Assembly (NCBI RefSeq): GCF_004519315.1
Contig: NZ_SOZE01000003.1
Coordinates: forward strand, 62,001-126,000
DNA length: 64,000 bases
Reading direction: 5' to 3'
Source of the DNA: Mucilaginibacter psychrotolerans
Lineage (GTDB): Bacteria; Bacteroidota; Bacteroidia; Sphingobacteriales; Sphingobacteriaceae
A program made the position numbers and the translations under genes. Each line of letters begins with the position of its first letter. Within the stretch, counting starts at the first letter, position 1. Shown here piece by piece: positions 25,198 through 33,687 of the stretch. The notes under the pieces are model-generated. The model was given only the letters and a program-made list of their open reading frames with translations. It was not told the DNA's origin and searched no databases.

Positions 25198-26313
25198 TTA
25201 CCCCAACGCCTGCTCCATATCCGCAATCAAATCATCTATATGCTCTAACCCCACGGATACGCGCAATAAATTAAACGGCGTTTTGGTATCCGGCCCTTCT
25301 ACCGATGCGCGATGTTCTATCAGGCTTTCTACGCCGCCGAGGCTGGTGGCACGGGTGAATAATTTCAGGGCGTTGATTACGCGCTTTGCCTCTGCCTCGC
25401 CATCTTTAAGCAAAAAGGAGAGTACCGCGCCGAAGCCGGTCATCTGCGCTTTAGCTACCGCATATTGCGGGTGCGATTGCAAACCAGGGTATAACACTTT
25501 CTCTACTTTATCATGATTGTCCAGGTATTCGGCCAGCAACTGCGCATTTTTCACATGCCCGCGAACGCGGTAAGGCAGCGTTTTTATGCTGCGGGTGAGG
25601 TAATAGCAGTCCATAGGAGAGGGCACTGCACCGCCCATGGTTTGCACACTACGTATCTTTTCCCACCATTCGTCTTTCTTGGCGGTAACAAGCGCGCCAC
25701 CCATCAAATCGCTATGACCGCCAAAGTATTTGGTACTGGAGTGCATCACCATATCGGCACCCAAAGCCAGTGGCTGCTGGCACAGCGGCGTAGCGAAGGT
25801 ATTATCGCACACAACTTTTATAGCGTATGCTGCCGCTATTGCAACAACTGCCTTAATATCCGTAACCTTTAAAAGCGGGTTGGAGGGCGTCTCCAGCCAG
25901 ATAACTTTGGTATTAGGTTTAATATGTGCCTTTAGCACCTCGCTATCGTTCACGTCGACAAAATCGAACTCCAGAATGCCGGCAAACAATTGCTTCAACT
26001 GGTTACGCAGGCCATGGTACATATCATCTGGTGCGATGATATGGCTACCCGGCTGCAGCGACTGGAAAACCGACATGCCCGCTGCATTTCCCGATGAAAA
26101 CGCGGCGGCGTCTTCGCCACCCTCCAATCTCGCCAGTACTTTTTCTAATGATACACGGTTGGGGTTGGATGACCGGCTGTAGATGTGTCCGCCGGGATAG
26201 CCGCCATCCTCTCCGCGCTCGAACGTGGTGGCCATTACGATGGGCTGCACAACAGCTTTTGACGATTCATCGGTATGGTTGCCTGCGTGTATAGCTATGG
26301 TTTCTATTTTCAT
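25198..26313 (-). CDS. Cystathionine gamma-synthase/gamma-lyase family PLP enzyme
   Basis: A 371-residue Cys/Met-metabolism PLP enzyme. Motifs: TIAIHAGNHTDESSKAVVQP at the N-terminus, YSRSSNPNRVSLEKVLARLEGGEDA, WLETPSNPLLKVTDI, VVCDNTFATPLCQQPLALG and the PLP-Lys site HSSTKYFGGHSDLMGG. Sequence features fit transsulfuration enzymes (MetB, MccB), but synthase and lyase activity cannot be separated by reading. It is transcribed toward metY's leader but is separate from the metY operon by the hypothetical gene at 24602. No SAM riboswitch precedes it. Confidence 0.88.
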   Translation of the reverse strand: MKIETIAIHAGNHTDESSKAVVQPIVMATTFERGEDGGYPGGHIYSRSSNPNRVSLEKVLARLEGGEDAAAFSSGNAAGMSVFQSLQPGSHIIAPDDMYHGLRNQLKQLFAGILEFDFVDVNDSEVLKAHIKPNTKVIWLETPSNPLLKVTDIKAVVAIAAAYAIKVVCDNTFATPLCQQPLALGADMVMHSSTKYFGGHSDLMGGALVTAKKDEWWEKIRSVQTMGGAVPSPMDCYYLTRSIKTLPYRVRGHVKNAQLLAEYLDNHDKVEKVLYPGLQSHPQYAVAKAQMTGFGAVLSFLLKDGEAEAKRVINALKLFTRATSLGGVESLIEHRASVEGPDTKTPFNLLRVSVGLEHIDDLIADMEQALG

Positions 26314-26403
26314 GGTTTGCGTGGAGCTGTTTGGCTCAAAATAAAAGGAAATTTTCGGTATTTACTGTAGCATATTTAAAATCACCTGCGTAATGTTTTT
26401 AAA

Positions 26404-26937
26404 ATGAAGCTAATGAGGTACCTATCCTTTATCCTTTTTATCGTAGCCATCGGCTTATCTGCCTGCAAAAAAGAGACCGTAGACCCGCAATACGAGAATA
26501 GCTACTCCGCATATTTATCATTCAAAAAATCGTCTAACAATTCATATAGTTACGTAACTTACAACGGCTCTTGGACGGGCAGCTACGCCGAATCTAAAAT
26601 CACCATACAGAACGGCAAGCTGGTTGCCCGTGATTTTTTCTTTATACGCCCAACGGTGGTGCCTAATGCGCCAGACACGCTGGCGAAATGGGCAGAAAGC
26701 GGCAGCACACTCAATACCCATACTGATGGCTTTGAGGGACTCACGCTGGATCAGGTGTACGCCAAGGCAAAAAACGAATGGCTAAACGTGGATAAAAATG
26801 AAAACGATATTGTTTTCAACACTGATAATAACGGCCTTATCTCCCTGGCGGGTTACTCACGGAAAGGTTGCCTGGACGATTGCCTCAACGGCATATACGT
26901 AAGGGATATTAAGGTTTACGTAAAAGAAATAAAATAG
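26404..26937 (+). CDS. Hypothetical lipoprotein
   Basis: A 177-residue exported lipoprotein. The signal peptide ends in the lipobox LSAC at residues 18-21, followed by KKE, typical of Bacteroidetes. The mature part is rich in Ser, Tyr and Asn with likely beta strands (YSYVTYNGSWTGSYAESKIT) and a late Cys pair in RKGCLDDCLNG. No family recognised. It lies alone between a PLP-enzyme gene and mqnE. Confidence 0.75.
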   Translation: MKLMRYLSFILFIVAIGLSACKKETVDPQYENSYSAYLSFKKSSNNSYSYVTYNGSWTGSYAESKITIQNGKLVARDFFFIRPTVVPNAPDTLAKWAESGSTLNTHTDGFEGLTLDQVYAKAKNEWLNVDKNENDIVFNTDNNGLISLAGYSRKGCLDDCLNGIYVRDIKVYVKEIK

Positions 26938-27010
26938 TATTCTTAGCTAAAGGCTCATCTTGTAAACCCAGCGTCATTTTAGATGTTTGAACACCCGTAG
27001 CTAAATACTG
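26936..27010. repeat. Inverted repeat AGTATTcTTAGCTA / TAGCTAAaTACT
   Basis: Imperfect 12-bp inverted repeat 47 bases apart, starting at the stop codon of the lipoprotein gene, with no T-run after it. Could be a weak terminator or a decayed palindrome. Confidence 0.45.
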
Positions 27011-27035
27011 CGCTTATAAAATTGCTGTATTTTAC

Positions 27036-27043
27036 TACCTTTG
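27036..27043 (+). promoter_or_regulatory. Bacteroidetes -7 box (TACCTTTG) of the mqn operon
   Basis: TAnnTTTG match 21 bases before the mqnE ATG; implied leader about 17 nt. Confidence 0.55.
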
Positions 27044-27063
27044 TTTAAACTATTCCTCTAAAA

Positions 27064-28257
27064 ATGGAAGTATCAGAAAATTTCAGGATACTGCTAAATA
27101 ACCCGCAGCTTTTACCCGAACTTAAGGCTATAGCCCAAAAAGTACTTGATAACCAGCGAATCACTTTTGATGAAGGCGTGCTGCTATACGAGAAAGCCGA
27201 ACTTGGCTACCTGGGCATACTCGCCAACTACATACGCGAACAGAAACACGGCGACAAAACCTATTTTAACCGTAATTTCCACATCGAGCCCACCAACCTT
27301 TGTGTGTACGATTGTAAATTCTGCTCTTACTCGCGCCTGCTGAAACAGCGCAGCGAGGGCTGGGAGTACACGATGGACGAAATGATGGATATCGTATGCA
27401 AATACGATGGTCAGCCCGTTACCGAGGTGCATATTGTAGGTGGGGTACTGCCGCAGTACGACGTTGCTTTTTACAGCGAACTATTCACGCGTATAAAACA
27501 GCACCGGCCCGAATTGCACGTGAAGGCACTTACCCCTGTAGAATACCATTATATCTTCAAGAAAGCTAAGATAGATTACGCAACCGGCATGCAGCTGATG
27601 AAGGATGCGGGACTGGAGTCCATACCTGGCGGTGGTGCAGAGATTTTCCATCCTGAAGTGCGCGACCTCATTGCCAAAGACAAGTGTACCGGCGACCAAT
27701 GGCTGGCCATACACGAGGAATGGCACAAAATTGGCATGCGCTCCAACGCTACCATGCTTTACGGCCACATAGAAAAATACTGGCACAGGGTAGATCATAT
27801 GGAACGCCTGCGCCAATTGCAGGATCGTACGGGGGGCTTCCAAACCTTTATCCCGTTGAAATTCCGCAATCAGGACAACCAGATGAGCAACGTGCCCGAG
27901 ACTACCGTTGTGGAAGATTTGCGCAACTACGCTATCTCACGCATCTACCTGGATAACTTCGACCATATAAAGGCATACTGGGCCATGATAAGCCGCACCA
28001 CAGCGCAGCTATCCCTCAATTTTGGGGTAGATGATATCGATGGCACGCTGGACGATACTACAAAGATATACAGCATGGCAGGCGCCGAAGAACAACACCC
28101 GGCCATGAGCACCAAACAACTGGTAGATTTGATAAAACACGCCGGTCGGTATCCGATAGAGCGCGATACATTGTATAACGTGGTAACGGATTATAATGAT
28201 TATCAGTTTGAGGAAACCGAAAAGCCGAAATACTACAAACTGCCGGTGATAAATTAG
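27064..28257 (+). CDS. mqnE: Aminofutalosine synthase MqnE
   Basis: A 397-residue radical SAM enzyme of the futalosine menaquinone pathway; it joins a chorismate-derived enolpyruvyl benzoate with SAM to make aminofutalosine. The cluster site is CVYDCKFCSY at about 82-91, preceded by HIEPTNL. VHIVGGVLPQYD and NATMLYGHIEKYWHRVDH, then FIPLKFRNQDNQMS, are MqnE/MqnC-type motifs; length and VEYHYIFKKAK region favour MqnE. mqnA follows two genes down. Confidence 0.93.
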   Translation: MEVSENFRILLNNPQLLPELKAIAQKVLDNQRITFDEGVLLYEKAELGYLGILANYIREQKHGDKTYFNRNFHIEPTNLCVYDCKFCSYSRLLKQRSEGWEYTMDEMMDIVCKYDGQPVTEVHIVGGVLPQYDVAFYSELFTRIKQHRPELHVKALTPVEYHYIFKKAKIDYATGMQLMKDAGLESIPGGGAEIFHPEVRDLIAKDKCTGDQWLAIHEEWHKIGMRSNATMLYGHIEKYWHRVDHMERLRQLQDRTGGFQTFIPLKFRNQDNQMSNVPETTVVEDLRNYAISRIYLDNFDHIKAYWAMISRTTAQLSLNFGVDDIDGTLDDTTKIYSMAGAEEQHPAMSTKQLVDLIKHAGRYPIERDTLYNVVTDYNDYQFEETEKPKYYKLPVIN

Positions 28258-28345
28258 GGTCATTGAGTCATTGGGTAATTGAGTCATTGTTTTAGTGGCT
28301 CAACAACCGATGACTTAATAACCCAATGCCCCAATAACTCAATGA
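28258..28345. repeat. Word-repeat palindrome (GTCATTGGGTAATTGA type)
   Basis: GTCATTGAGTCATTGGGTAA words begin directly after the mqnE stop; the complementary words TAATAACCCAATGCCCCAAT occupy 28317-28336 and run into the ATG of the next gene at 28342. The arms can form one long hairpin. Confidence 0.75.
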
Positions 28346-28974
28346 ATAAAACACTATACATCGTACGCCACGGCCAAACCGACCTGAACAAGGCGGGCAT
28401 TATACAGGGCCGGGGTAAGGATACCGACCTCAATGAGGAAGGCCGCCTGCAGGCACGTCAGTTTTTTGCAGCCTATGGCGATGTGCCTTTCGATAAAATA
28501 TACGTATCGGCCCTAAAGCGTACGCAACAAAGCGTGCAGCCTTTTATAGATACCGGCTTGCCCTTTGAGAAACTCTCGGGTTTGGATGAGTTGGCCTGGG
28601 GCATACACGAAGGCCAAGCGGCTTCGCCGGAGCTGAAGGCCGAGTTCCTGCACGTAATGCGCGACTGGGTTGCCGGCAATCTTGATGTGAAATTTGAAGG
28701 TGGCGAAAGCCCTAACGAAGTAAAATTGCGTCAGCTGGAGGCCATGGACGTAATCATGAGCCACCCCGAAGAAAAAACCGTATTGATATGCATGCATGGT
28801 CGTGCTATGCGCCTGTTACTTTGCCTCCTTACCGAAAAGCCGTTAACAGAAATGGACACTTTTCCGCACCAAAACCTGGTGCTTTATAAATTGATTTATG
28901 ATGGCAGCAAATTCGAAATCGTAGATTTCAATAACGCCGCGCATCTAAAAACTACAGAACATTTAAGTGAATAA
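28342..28974 (+). CDS. Histidine phosphatase family protein
   Basis: A 210-residue phosphoglycerate-mutase-like phosphatase. The catalytic motif IVRHGQTDLNKAG is at residues 6-18 with the nucleophile His, NEEGRLQARQFF follows, and the second His is in VLICMHGRAMRLLLC. Catalytic acid is probably Glu in LDELAWGIHEG. ATG at 28342 is chosen because the family motif must start within about ten residues and the sequence upstream is repeat. The place between mqnE and mqnA suggests co-transcription; a role in menaquinone synthesis is unproven. Confidence 0.9.
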   Translation: MNKTLYIVRHGQTDLNKAGIIQGRGKDTDLNEEGRLQARQFFAAYGDVPFDKIYVSALKRTQQSVQPFIDTGLPFEKLSGLDELAWGIHEGQAASPELKAEFLHVMRDWVAGNLDVKFEGGESPNEVKLRQLEAMDVIMSHPEEKTVLICMHGRAMRLLLCLLTEKPLTEMDTFPHQNLVLYKLIYDGSKFEIVDFNNAAHLKTTEHLSE

Positions 28975-29710
28975 GATCAGGATCTCCGCCGTTAGTTATA
29001 CGAATACCAAGCCCTTTTTATACGGATTACAGCACTCTGCCATCATCAACGATATCGATTTAAGCTTGAATATGCCAGCAGACTGCGCCCAGAAACTGAT
29101 AGATGATAAGGCCGACATTGGGCTGATACCCGTAGCTGCTACCTTAAGCCTGCCACAATGGGAAATTATTTCTGCTTATTGTATTGGTGCCGTTGGCGCG
29201 GTAAACTCCGTGTTCATTTTCAGCAATTGCGATATTAAAGATGTTAGAACCATCCAATTGGATCCGCAATCGCGCAGCTCTAACAACCTCGCCCGCGTGT
29301 TGCTTAAAAACTTTTGGCAGATAGCGCCGGAATTGGTGACAAACGCCGAAGATTACGGAACCTCAGCTGACACCTATACCGCGTTTGTGCAAATTGGCGA
29401 CCGCACCTTCGGCAAAGCCGATAAATACCCCTTTGTTTACGATTTATCCGCAGAGTGGCAAAAATTCACCGGCCTTCCTTTCGTATTCGCAGCGTGGATA
29501 GCCAACAAGCCCATTCCCGAAGATTTTATCAAGGACTTTAACAACGCCTTGCGTCACGGCTTGGCGCATCGTACAGAATTGCTGAAAGAATTACCCCACC
29601 GTGCCGACTTCGACCTGGAAGACTACCTGATGCACCGCCTCGATTTTGACCTAACGGAGGATAAAAAGAAAGCGCTTTATTTGTTTTTGGATTATATAAA
29701 AGCTTTGTAA
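28967..29710 (+). CDS. mqnA: Chorismate dehydratase MqnA
   Basis: A 247-residue periplasmic-binding-protein-like enzyme without signal peptide that dehydrates chorismate to 3-[(1-carboxyvinyl)oxy]benzoate, the entry to futalosine-route menaquinone. Motifs: ISAVSYTNTKPFLYGL at residues 5-20, ADIGLIPVAA, LDPQSRSSNNLARVLL and LPFVFAAWIANK. The start is GTG at 28967, overlapping the phosphatase gene by eight bases. Confidence 0.92.
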   Translation: MNKIRISAVSYTNTKPFLYGLQHSAIINDIDLSLNMPADCAQKLIDDKADIGLIPVAATLSLPQWEIISAYCIGAVGAVNSVFIFSNCDIKDVRTIQLDPQSRSSNNLARVLLKNFWQIAPELVTNAEDYGTSADTYTAFVQIGDRTFGKADKYPFVYDLSAEWQKFTGLPFVFAAWIANKPIPEDFIKDFNNALRHGLAHRTELLKELPHRADFDLEDYLMHRLDFDLTEDKKKALYLFLDYIKAL

Positions 29711-29711
29711 A

Positions 29712-30149
29712 GTGTTGCGAAGCGGAAGCACACACGTTCGATACGATCATTTCAGCTATCCAAGGGTGATAGAAGTAGTTTGCTCATCCTGCACAAAATC
29801 AGCTTTGTTGATTCATTCTGAAGCTCCCGTTACTGTTGAACATTTCCTTGATATTGATTATAGTTCTAGAATTTGGGAATTTAATTGCATCCACTGCCTT
29901 AAACGTATGACGGTGCTTTGGGAAGAAACAAAAAAATTCAGCTTAACAAATAAAGTAGAAATTGGGAACGAGGTTGTTTGGGCGTGGAATAAAAACCATT
30001 TAGCGTTTATCGTTTCGGTTTTAAAGAAAGAAGAGATCACAAACCACGCCTGGGCTAACTTCCGAACCTATATCAACAAAAGCTGGCTCACCAAAATACA
30101 TAACAATTCTGTCATAAATAAATTGGAGGCTTTGCTGAAGAATACTTAA
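29712..30149 (+). CDS. Hypothetical protein with zinc-ribbon-like CxxC pairs
   Basis: A 145-residue cytoplasmic protein. Two Cys pairs, VVCSSCTKSA at about 23-32 and FNCIHCLKRMT at about 58-68, fit a zinc ribbon. A helical C-terminal half follows (NHAWANFRTYINKSWLTKI). GTG at 29712 starts one base after the mqnA stop; a TTG at 29715 is equally possible. No family recognised. Confidence 0.6.
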   Translation: MLRSGSTHVRYDHFSYPRVIEVVCSSCTKSALLIHSEAPVTVEHFLDIDYSSRIWEFNCIHCLKRMTVLWEETKKFSLTNKVEIGNEVVWAWNKNHLAFIVSVLKKEEITNHAWANFRTYINKSWLTKIHNNSVINKLEALLKNT

Positions 30150-30208
30150 TTCATATTTCACCAAACCATATTTGATGTATTTTTATTATTCCTACTGAAT
30201 ACATCACC

Positions 30209-31018
30209 ATGAAAACACCACAAAAACTAAAAAACCAATCCGCTATCGTGACCGGTGCCGATAGTGGCATTGGCAAAGCCGTAGCCATTGCATTGGCAGA
30301 AGCAGGCGCAAAAGTACTCATCAACTATGCACATAACCAGGATGCTGCCGATGAGGTGGTTAATACGATTAAAGATGCCGGTGGCAAAGCATTCGCCTAC
30401 CAATGCGATGTAAGCAAAGAAAATGAAGTAAAAGCCATGTTTGCCGCAGCGATAAAAAAATACGGCACCGTAGATATATTGGTGAACAATGCCGGCCTGC
30501 AAAAGGATGCGAAGTTTGTGGATATGACTTTGGAGCAATGGAACACTGTTATCAATATCAACCTTACGGGGCAGTTCCTCTGCTCGCGCGAGGCTGCGAA
30601 GGAATTCATCAAAAGGGGAGTGGTGGAGAAACGGAGCGTGGCGGCAGGTAAGATCATCTGCATGAGCAGTGTACACGAGATTATCCCCTGGGCCGGTCAT
30701 GTAAATTATGCGGCTAGCAAGGGCGGTATTAGTATGTTTATGAAAAGTATTGCGCAGGAATTGGCACCGCATAGGATAAGGGTGGCAGGTATTGCGCCGG
30801 GTGCCATTCAAACGCCAATAAACAAGCCAGCCTGGGAAACGCCGGAGGCTATGGATAAACTTTTGGAGCTGATACCTTATAATAGGATAGGGCAGCCCGC
30901 AGATGTAGGAAAATTAGCCGCCTGGCTGGCATCAGATGATTCAGATTACATCACAGGCACCACCATTTTTGTAGACGGTGGCATGTCCCTGTACCCGGGC
31001 TTTGCCGATAATGGCTGA
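30209..31018 (+). CDS. SDR family oxidoreductase (glucose 1-dehydrogenase-like)
   Basis: A 269-residue classical short-chain dehydrogenase. Cofactor loop VTGADSGIGKAVA at residues 14-26, NNAG in DILVNNAGLQ, catalytic Ser in ICMSSVHEIIPW, YxxxK in VNYAASKGG and the PGxxxT region GIAPGAIQTPINKP. The last residues ITGTTIFVDGGMSLYPGF resemble bacterial glucose 1-dehydrogenases; the substrate is not assured. Confidence 0.88.
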   Translation: MKTPQKLKNQSAIVTGADSGIGKAVAIALAEAGAKVLINYAHNQDAADEVVNTIKDAGGKAFAYQCDVSKENEVKAMFAAAIKKYGTVDILVNNAGLQKDAKFVDMTLEQWNTVININLTGQFLCSREAAKEFIKRGVVEKRSVAAGKIICMSSVHEIIPWAGHVNYAASKGGISMFMKSIAQELAPHRIRVAGIAPGAIQTPINKPAWETPEAMDKLLELIPYNRIGQPADVGKLAAWLASDDSDYITGTTIFVDGGMSLYPGFADNG

Positions 31019-31085
31019 TTTTTAGCTTTAAAACGCTGTTTTTGTCAAATAAATGTCACAAACACATGTATTTTCCTATCTAAAA

Positions 31086-31259
31086 AACACTTAGTGTACT
31101 TTTTACAATAAGTATACTGCGTTTTTATTGAGATAATGTCAATTATACACTAAGTATACGCCCTGTTTTTGAAATTTTTATATTTTTGATCTGTATATTA
31201 TCGAATTATCATAAAAAATGCCTATTATTTGGAATATATTCAACAGTAGTGTACTTTTG
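31086..31259 (+). promoter_or_regulatory. Cluster of near-palindromic operator-like sites
   Basis: Related 11-13 bp sites occur four times: ACACTTAGTGTAC (about 31087-31099), ACAATAAGTATACTG (31106-31120), TACACTAAGTATAC (31145-31158) and CAGTAGTGTACTTTTG (31244-31259). The last overlaps the -7 box of the downstream gene. Looks like binding sites for a dimeric repressor; the regulator is unknown. Confidence 0.5.
31229..31259 (+). promoter_or_regulatory. Promoter of the PepSY-like secreted protein gene
   Basis: TTG at 31229-31231 and TACTTTTG at 31252-31259 with 20 bases between them fit the Bacteroidetes -33/-7 pattern; leader about 45 nt. Confidence 0.6.
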
Positions 31260-31308
31260 TTATGTAAATAAGAAATAAAACAATTAAAAAATATAAAATT
31301 TAAAAGCC

Positions 31309-31788
31309 ATGAAAAAGATATTTGTAACCCTTGCCATCGCTGCTAGCTTGTTCACCACTAACATATATGCTGCTACCAGCGCAATCAAAACTGATGACGG
31401 TACCGAAAACGTAACTTACGCTGCCATCTCAAGGTTCAACAACGATTACGCCCGTGCTGAGAACGTAAGCTGGAAAGTAAGCACTACTTTCCAAAAAGTA
31501 ACTTTCACTTTAGATGATGTTAAAATGTCAGCTTTCTACAACCTGCGCGGCGAGTTGATCGGCGTAACCCAAAACGTTCAATTTAAAGCATTGCCAGACC
31601 GCGCTAAAAAGGAAATCGCTGTTAAATACGAAGGCTACTTCGCTAAAGAAGTGATCAAATTAGAAACCGGCGACGATAGCAGCTTCGATAACACCGTTTA
31701 CTTCGTAGACCTTTCTAAAGATGATAAAGAAGTATTGGTACGTGTAACTCCAGGTGCCGGTGTTTACTTCTTCAAAACCATAAAATAA
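31309..31788 (+). CDS. Secreted PepSY-like domain protein (DUF2874 type)
   Basis: A 159-residue exported protein. The signal peptide covers about residues 1-21 (MKKIFVTLAIAASLF, cleavage near YAATS). The mature part has the repeating F/V-x-W pattern of PepSY-like beta-lactamase-inhibitor folds: ARAENVSWKVSTTFQKVTFT and VKMSAFYNLRGELIGVTQNV. Function unknown. Codon use is highly biased toward CGT/AAC/GAA, suggesting strong expression, and a strong terminator and an operator-rich promoter frame the gene. Confidence 0.8.
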   Translation: MKKIFVTLAIAASLFTTNIYAATSAIKTDDGTENVTYAAISRFNNDYARAENVSWKVSTTFQKVTFTLDDVKMSAFYNLRGELIGVTQNVQFKALPDRAKKEIAVKYEGYFAKEVIKLETGDDSSFDNTVYFVDLSKDDKEVLVRVTPGAGVYFFKTIK

Positions 31789-31814
31789 TTACAGGCCCCC
31801 TATATCGCCTACAG

Positions 31815-31852
31815 AACAATAGCCGCCCAATTTGGGTGGCTATTGTTGTTTT
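31815..31852 (+). terminator. Intrinsic terminator
   Basis: AACAATAGCC and GGCTATTGTT form a 10-bp stem with inner CCCAA/TTGGG pairs, followed by GTTTT. Confidence 0.88.
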
Positions 31853-31895
31853 AACCAAACTTTTACGTTTTTTTAACTTGCTTAAATAATTTTAT

Positions 31896-31922
31896 TTGGT
31901 TATTAATAATTTTATATATTTG
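31896..31922 (+). promoter_or_regulatory. Promoter of the cold-shock gene
   Basis: TTTG at 31895-31898 and TATATTTG at 31915-31922 match the -33/-7 consensus. The leader is about 100 nt and AU-rich, as usual for cold-shock genes. Confidence 0.6.
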
Positions 31923-32026
31923 AAAAGATAGTTGTACATTCTATAATTGATTATTAAGCTTTGTTTATAACCAGTTGAATTACTTACTGATCGCTAACCA
32001 AATTTTAATTCGATTATACTAATATT

Positions 32027-32224
32027 ATGAAAACTGGAAAAGTAAAATGGTTTAACACCCAGAAAGGCTACGGCTTTATTGTCACCGAAGAGGGGAAGGA
32101 CCTTTTCGTACATTTTAAGGATGTACAAGGCGGCGTTAACGCCATAAAGGACAACGACAACGTTGAGTACGAAGTTGAAGACGGCCGTAAAGGCCTGCAA
32201 GCAGTGAATGTAAAGAAAGTGTAA
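32027..32224 (+). CDS. cspA: Cold-shock domain protein
   Basis: A 65-residue single-stranded nucleic-acid-binding protein acting as an RNA chaperone. RNP1 reads GYGFI within FNTQKGYGFIVTEE and RNP2 reads LFVHF. Length is standard. It has its own promoter, a roughly 100-nt leader and an intrinsic terminator (32249-32278), so it is a single-gene unit. Confidence 0.95.
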   Translation: MKTGKVKWFNTQKGYGFIVTEEGKDLFVHFKDVQGGVNAIKDNDNVEYEVEDGRKGLQAVNVKKV

Positions 32225-32248
32225 GCAACGCCTCTGAGAAGATATACC

Positions 32249-32278
32249 AACCTCTGCCATAAACGCGGGGGTTTTTTT
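32249..32278 (+). terminator. Intrinsic terminator after the cold-shock gene
   Basis: AACCTCTGC pairs with GCGGGGGTT (two G-T pairs), followed by seven T. Confidence 0.88.
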
Positions 32279-32348
32279 GTGCAAAAAATTAGGCAACAAT
32301 CTGCGCTTTATCTACATTAGCCAACCATTTTAAAACCATTAATTAATA

Positions 32349-33593
32349 ATGACTGCCGCCGCACCCGCAAAACTTACCAAAAACGCCATTATACTGGTGC
32401 TTGTTGCCTCGCTTGGTTACTTTGTTGATATATATGACCTGTTGGTATTTTCCATCGTACGCAAAGACAGCCTGCACGATCTTGGCGTTGCCAGTGCCGA
32501 TATGCTTAGCAAAGGGCAATTCATCATCAATGTGCAGATGTTTGGCTTATTGCTGGGCGGTTTGCTTTGGGGTATCATAGGCGATAAGCTGGGGCGTATT
32601 AAAGTACTTTTCGGCTCAATTTTGCTGTACTCTATAGCCAATTTTGCAAATGCTTACGCTTACGACGTAAATTCCTATGCGCTTATCCGTTTTATTGCCG
32701 GTATTGGCCTGGCAGGGGAGCTGGGGGCTGGTATAACCCTTGTATCAGAAACACTGAGCAAAGAAAAACGCGGCTATGGTACCATGATTGTTGCGGTTAT
32801 TGGCTTGTTTGGTGCTGCAGCAGCCTACGCGGTTGCAAAATATGGCTGGCAAACAGCCTACAAAGTAGGTGGTGGTTTGGGCATAGTATTGCTATTGCTC
32901 CGGTTGGGTACCTTCGAATCGGGTATGTTTAAAAGCGTGCAGGAAAGTAAAGTATCAAAAGGTAATTTCTTCATCCTTTTTACCGATTTTAAACGTTTTA
33001 AAAAATATTTGTATTGCATATTGATCGGGGCTCCTCTATGGTACGTAGTAGGCGTATTGGTAACCTTCTCTCCTGAATTCGGTGTAGCCTTAAAATCTAA
33101 AGAAGTATTAAGTGCCGGCGAAGGTGTGCTTTACACCTACATTGGTATTGCCATAGGCGATATATTTGCAGGTTTGTTGGCGCAGATTACGCGCTCGCGC
33201 AAGCTTACCATGATGGTCTTCCTGTTGCTGTCGCTGGTGAGCGCTTTTGTTTACCTTCGTTCAGAAGGCATTACACACGATAGATTTGTTTGGATCTGCT
33301 TCTTTATGGGCTGCACGGTTGGCTACTGGGCAACATTCGTTACCATTGCAGCCGAGCAATTCGGCACCAACATCCGTGCTACGGTTACTACTACAGTGCC
33401 CAATTTCGTCCGTGGCTCGCTGATTCCTATTACTATGGCATTCAACGCCTTCAAGTCCTCCTATGGTATGATAACAGCCGGATATATCATGATGGCTATC
33501 TTAACCGTTATTGCCTTATTTTCTTTAAGCCAGTTACAGGAAACCTTTGGCAAAGATTTAAATTATATCGAAGAAGAAGCAGGAATCAGTTAG
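32349..33593 (+). CDS. MFS transporter, sugar/metabolite:proton symporter type
   Basis: A 414-residue inner-membrane carrier with about 12 helices. The loop 2-3 signature GIIGDKLGRIKVLFGS at about 76-91 and the GELGAGITLVSETLSKEKRG stretch in helices 4-5 fit the metabolite:H+ symporter subgroup. The substrate cannot be told. A word-repeat palindrome follows the stop codon, then hemF. Confidence 0.85.
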   Translation: MTAAAPAKLTKNAIILVLVASLGYFVDIYDLLVFSIVRKDSLHDLGVASADMLSKGQFIINVQMFGLLLGGLLWGIIGDKLGRIKVLFGSILLYSIANFANAYAYDVNSYALIRFIAGIGLAGELGAGITLVSETLSKEKRGYGTMIVAVIGLFGAAAAYAVAKYGWQTAYKVGGGLGIVLLLLRLGTFESGMFKSVQESKVSKGNFFILFTDFKRFKKYLYCILIGAPLWYVVGVLVTFSPEFGVALKSKEVLSAGEGVLYTYIGIAIGDIFAGLLAQITRSRKLTMMVFLLLSLVSAFVYLRSEGITHDRFVWICFFMGCTVGYWATFVTIAAEQFGTNIRATVTTTVPNFVRGSLIPITMAFNAFKSSYGMITAGYIMMAILTVIALFSLSQLQETFGKDLNYIEEEAGIS

Positions 33594-33674
33594 TGGGTGA
33601 TAACGGTGATTGGTGATACTATCATCACGTCGCTTTAAACAAGCATTCACTAATCAACATAATCAACCATTCAC
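33594..33674. repeat. Word-repeat palindrome (GGTGATTGGTGAT type)
   Basis: GGGTGATAACGGTGATTGG words follow the MFS stop codon directly, and complementary words TTCACTAATCAACATAATC occupy 33645-33663 and up to 33674, where a -7 promoter box begins. Confidence 0.65.
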
Positions 33675-33682
33675 TACATTTG
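33675..33682 (+). promoter_or_regulatory. Bacteroidetes -7 box (TACATTTG) at the hemF start
   Basis: TAnnTTTG ending five bases before the hemF ATG. If used, the hemF mRNA would have almost no 5' leader. Confidence 0.45.
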
Positions 33683-33687
33683 TGCCG

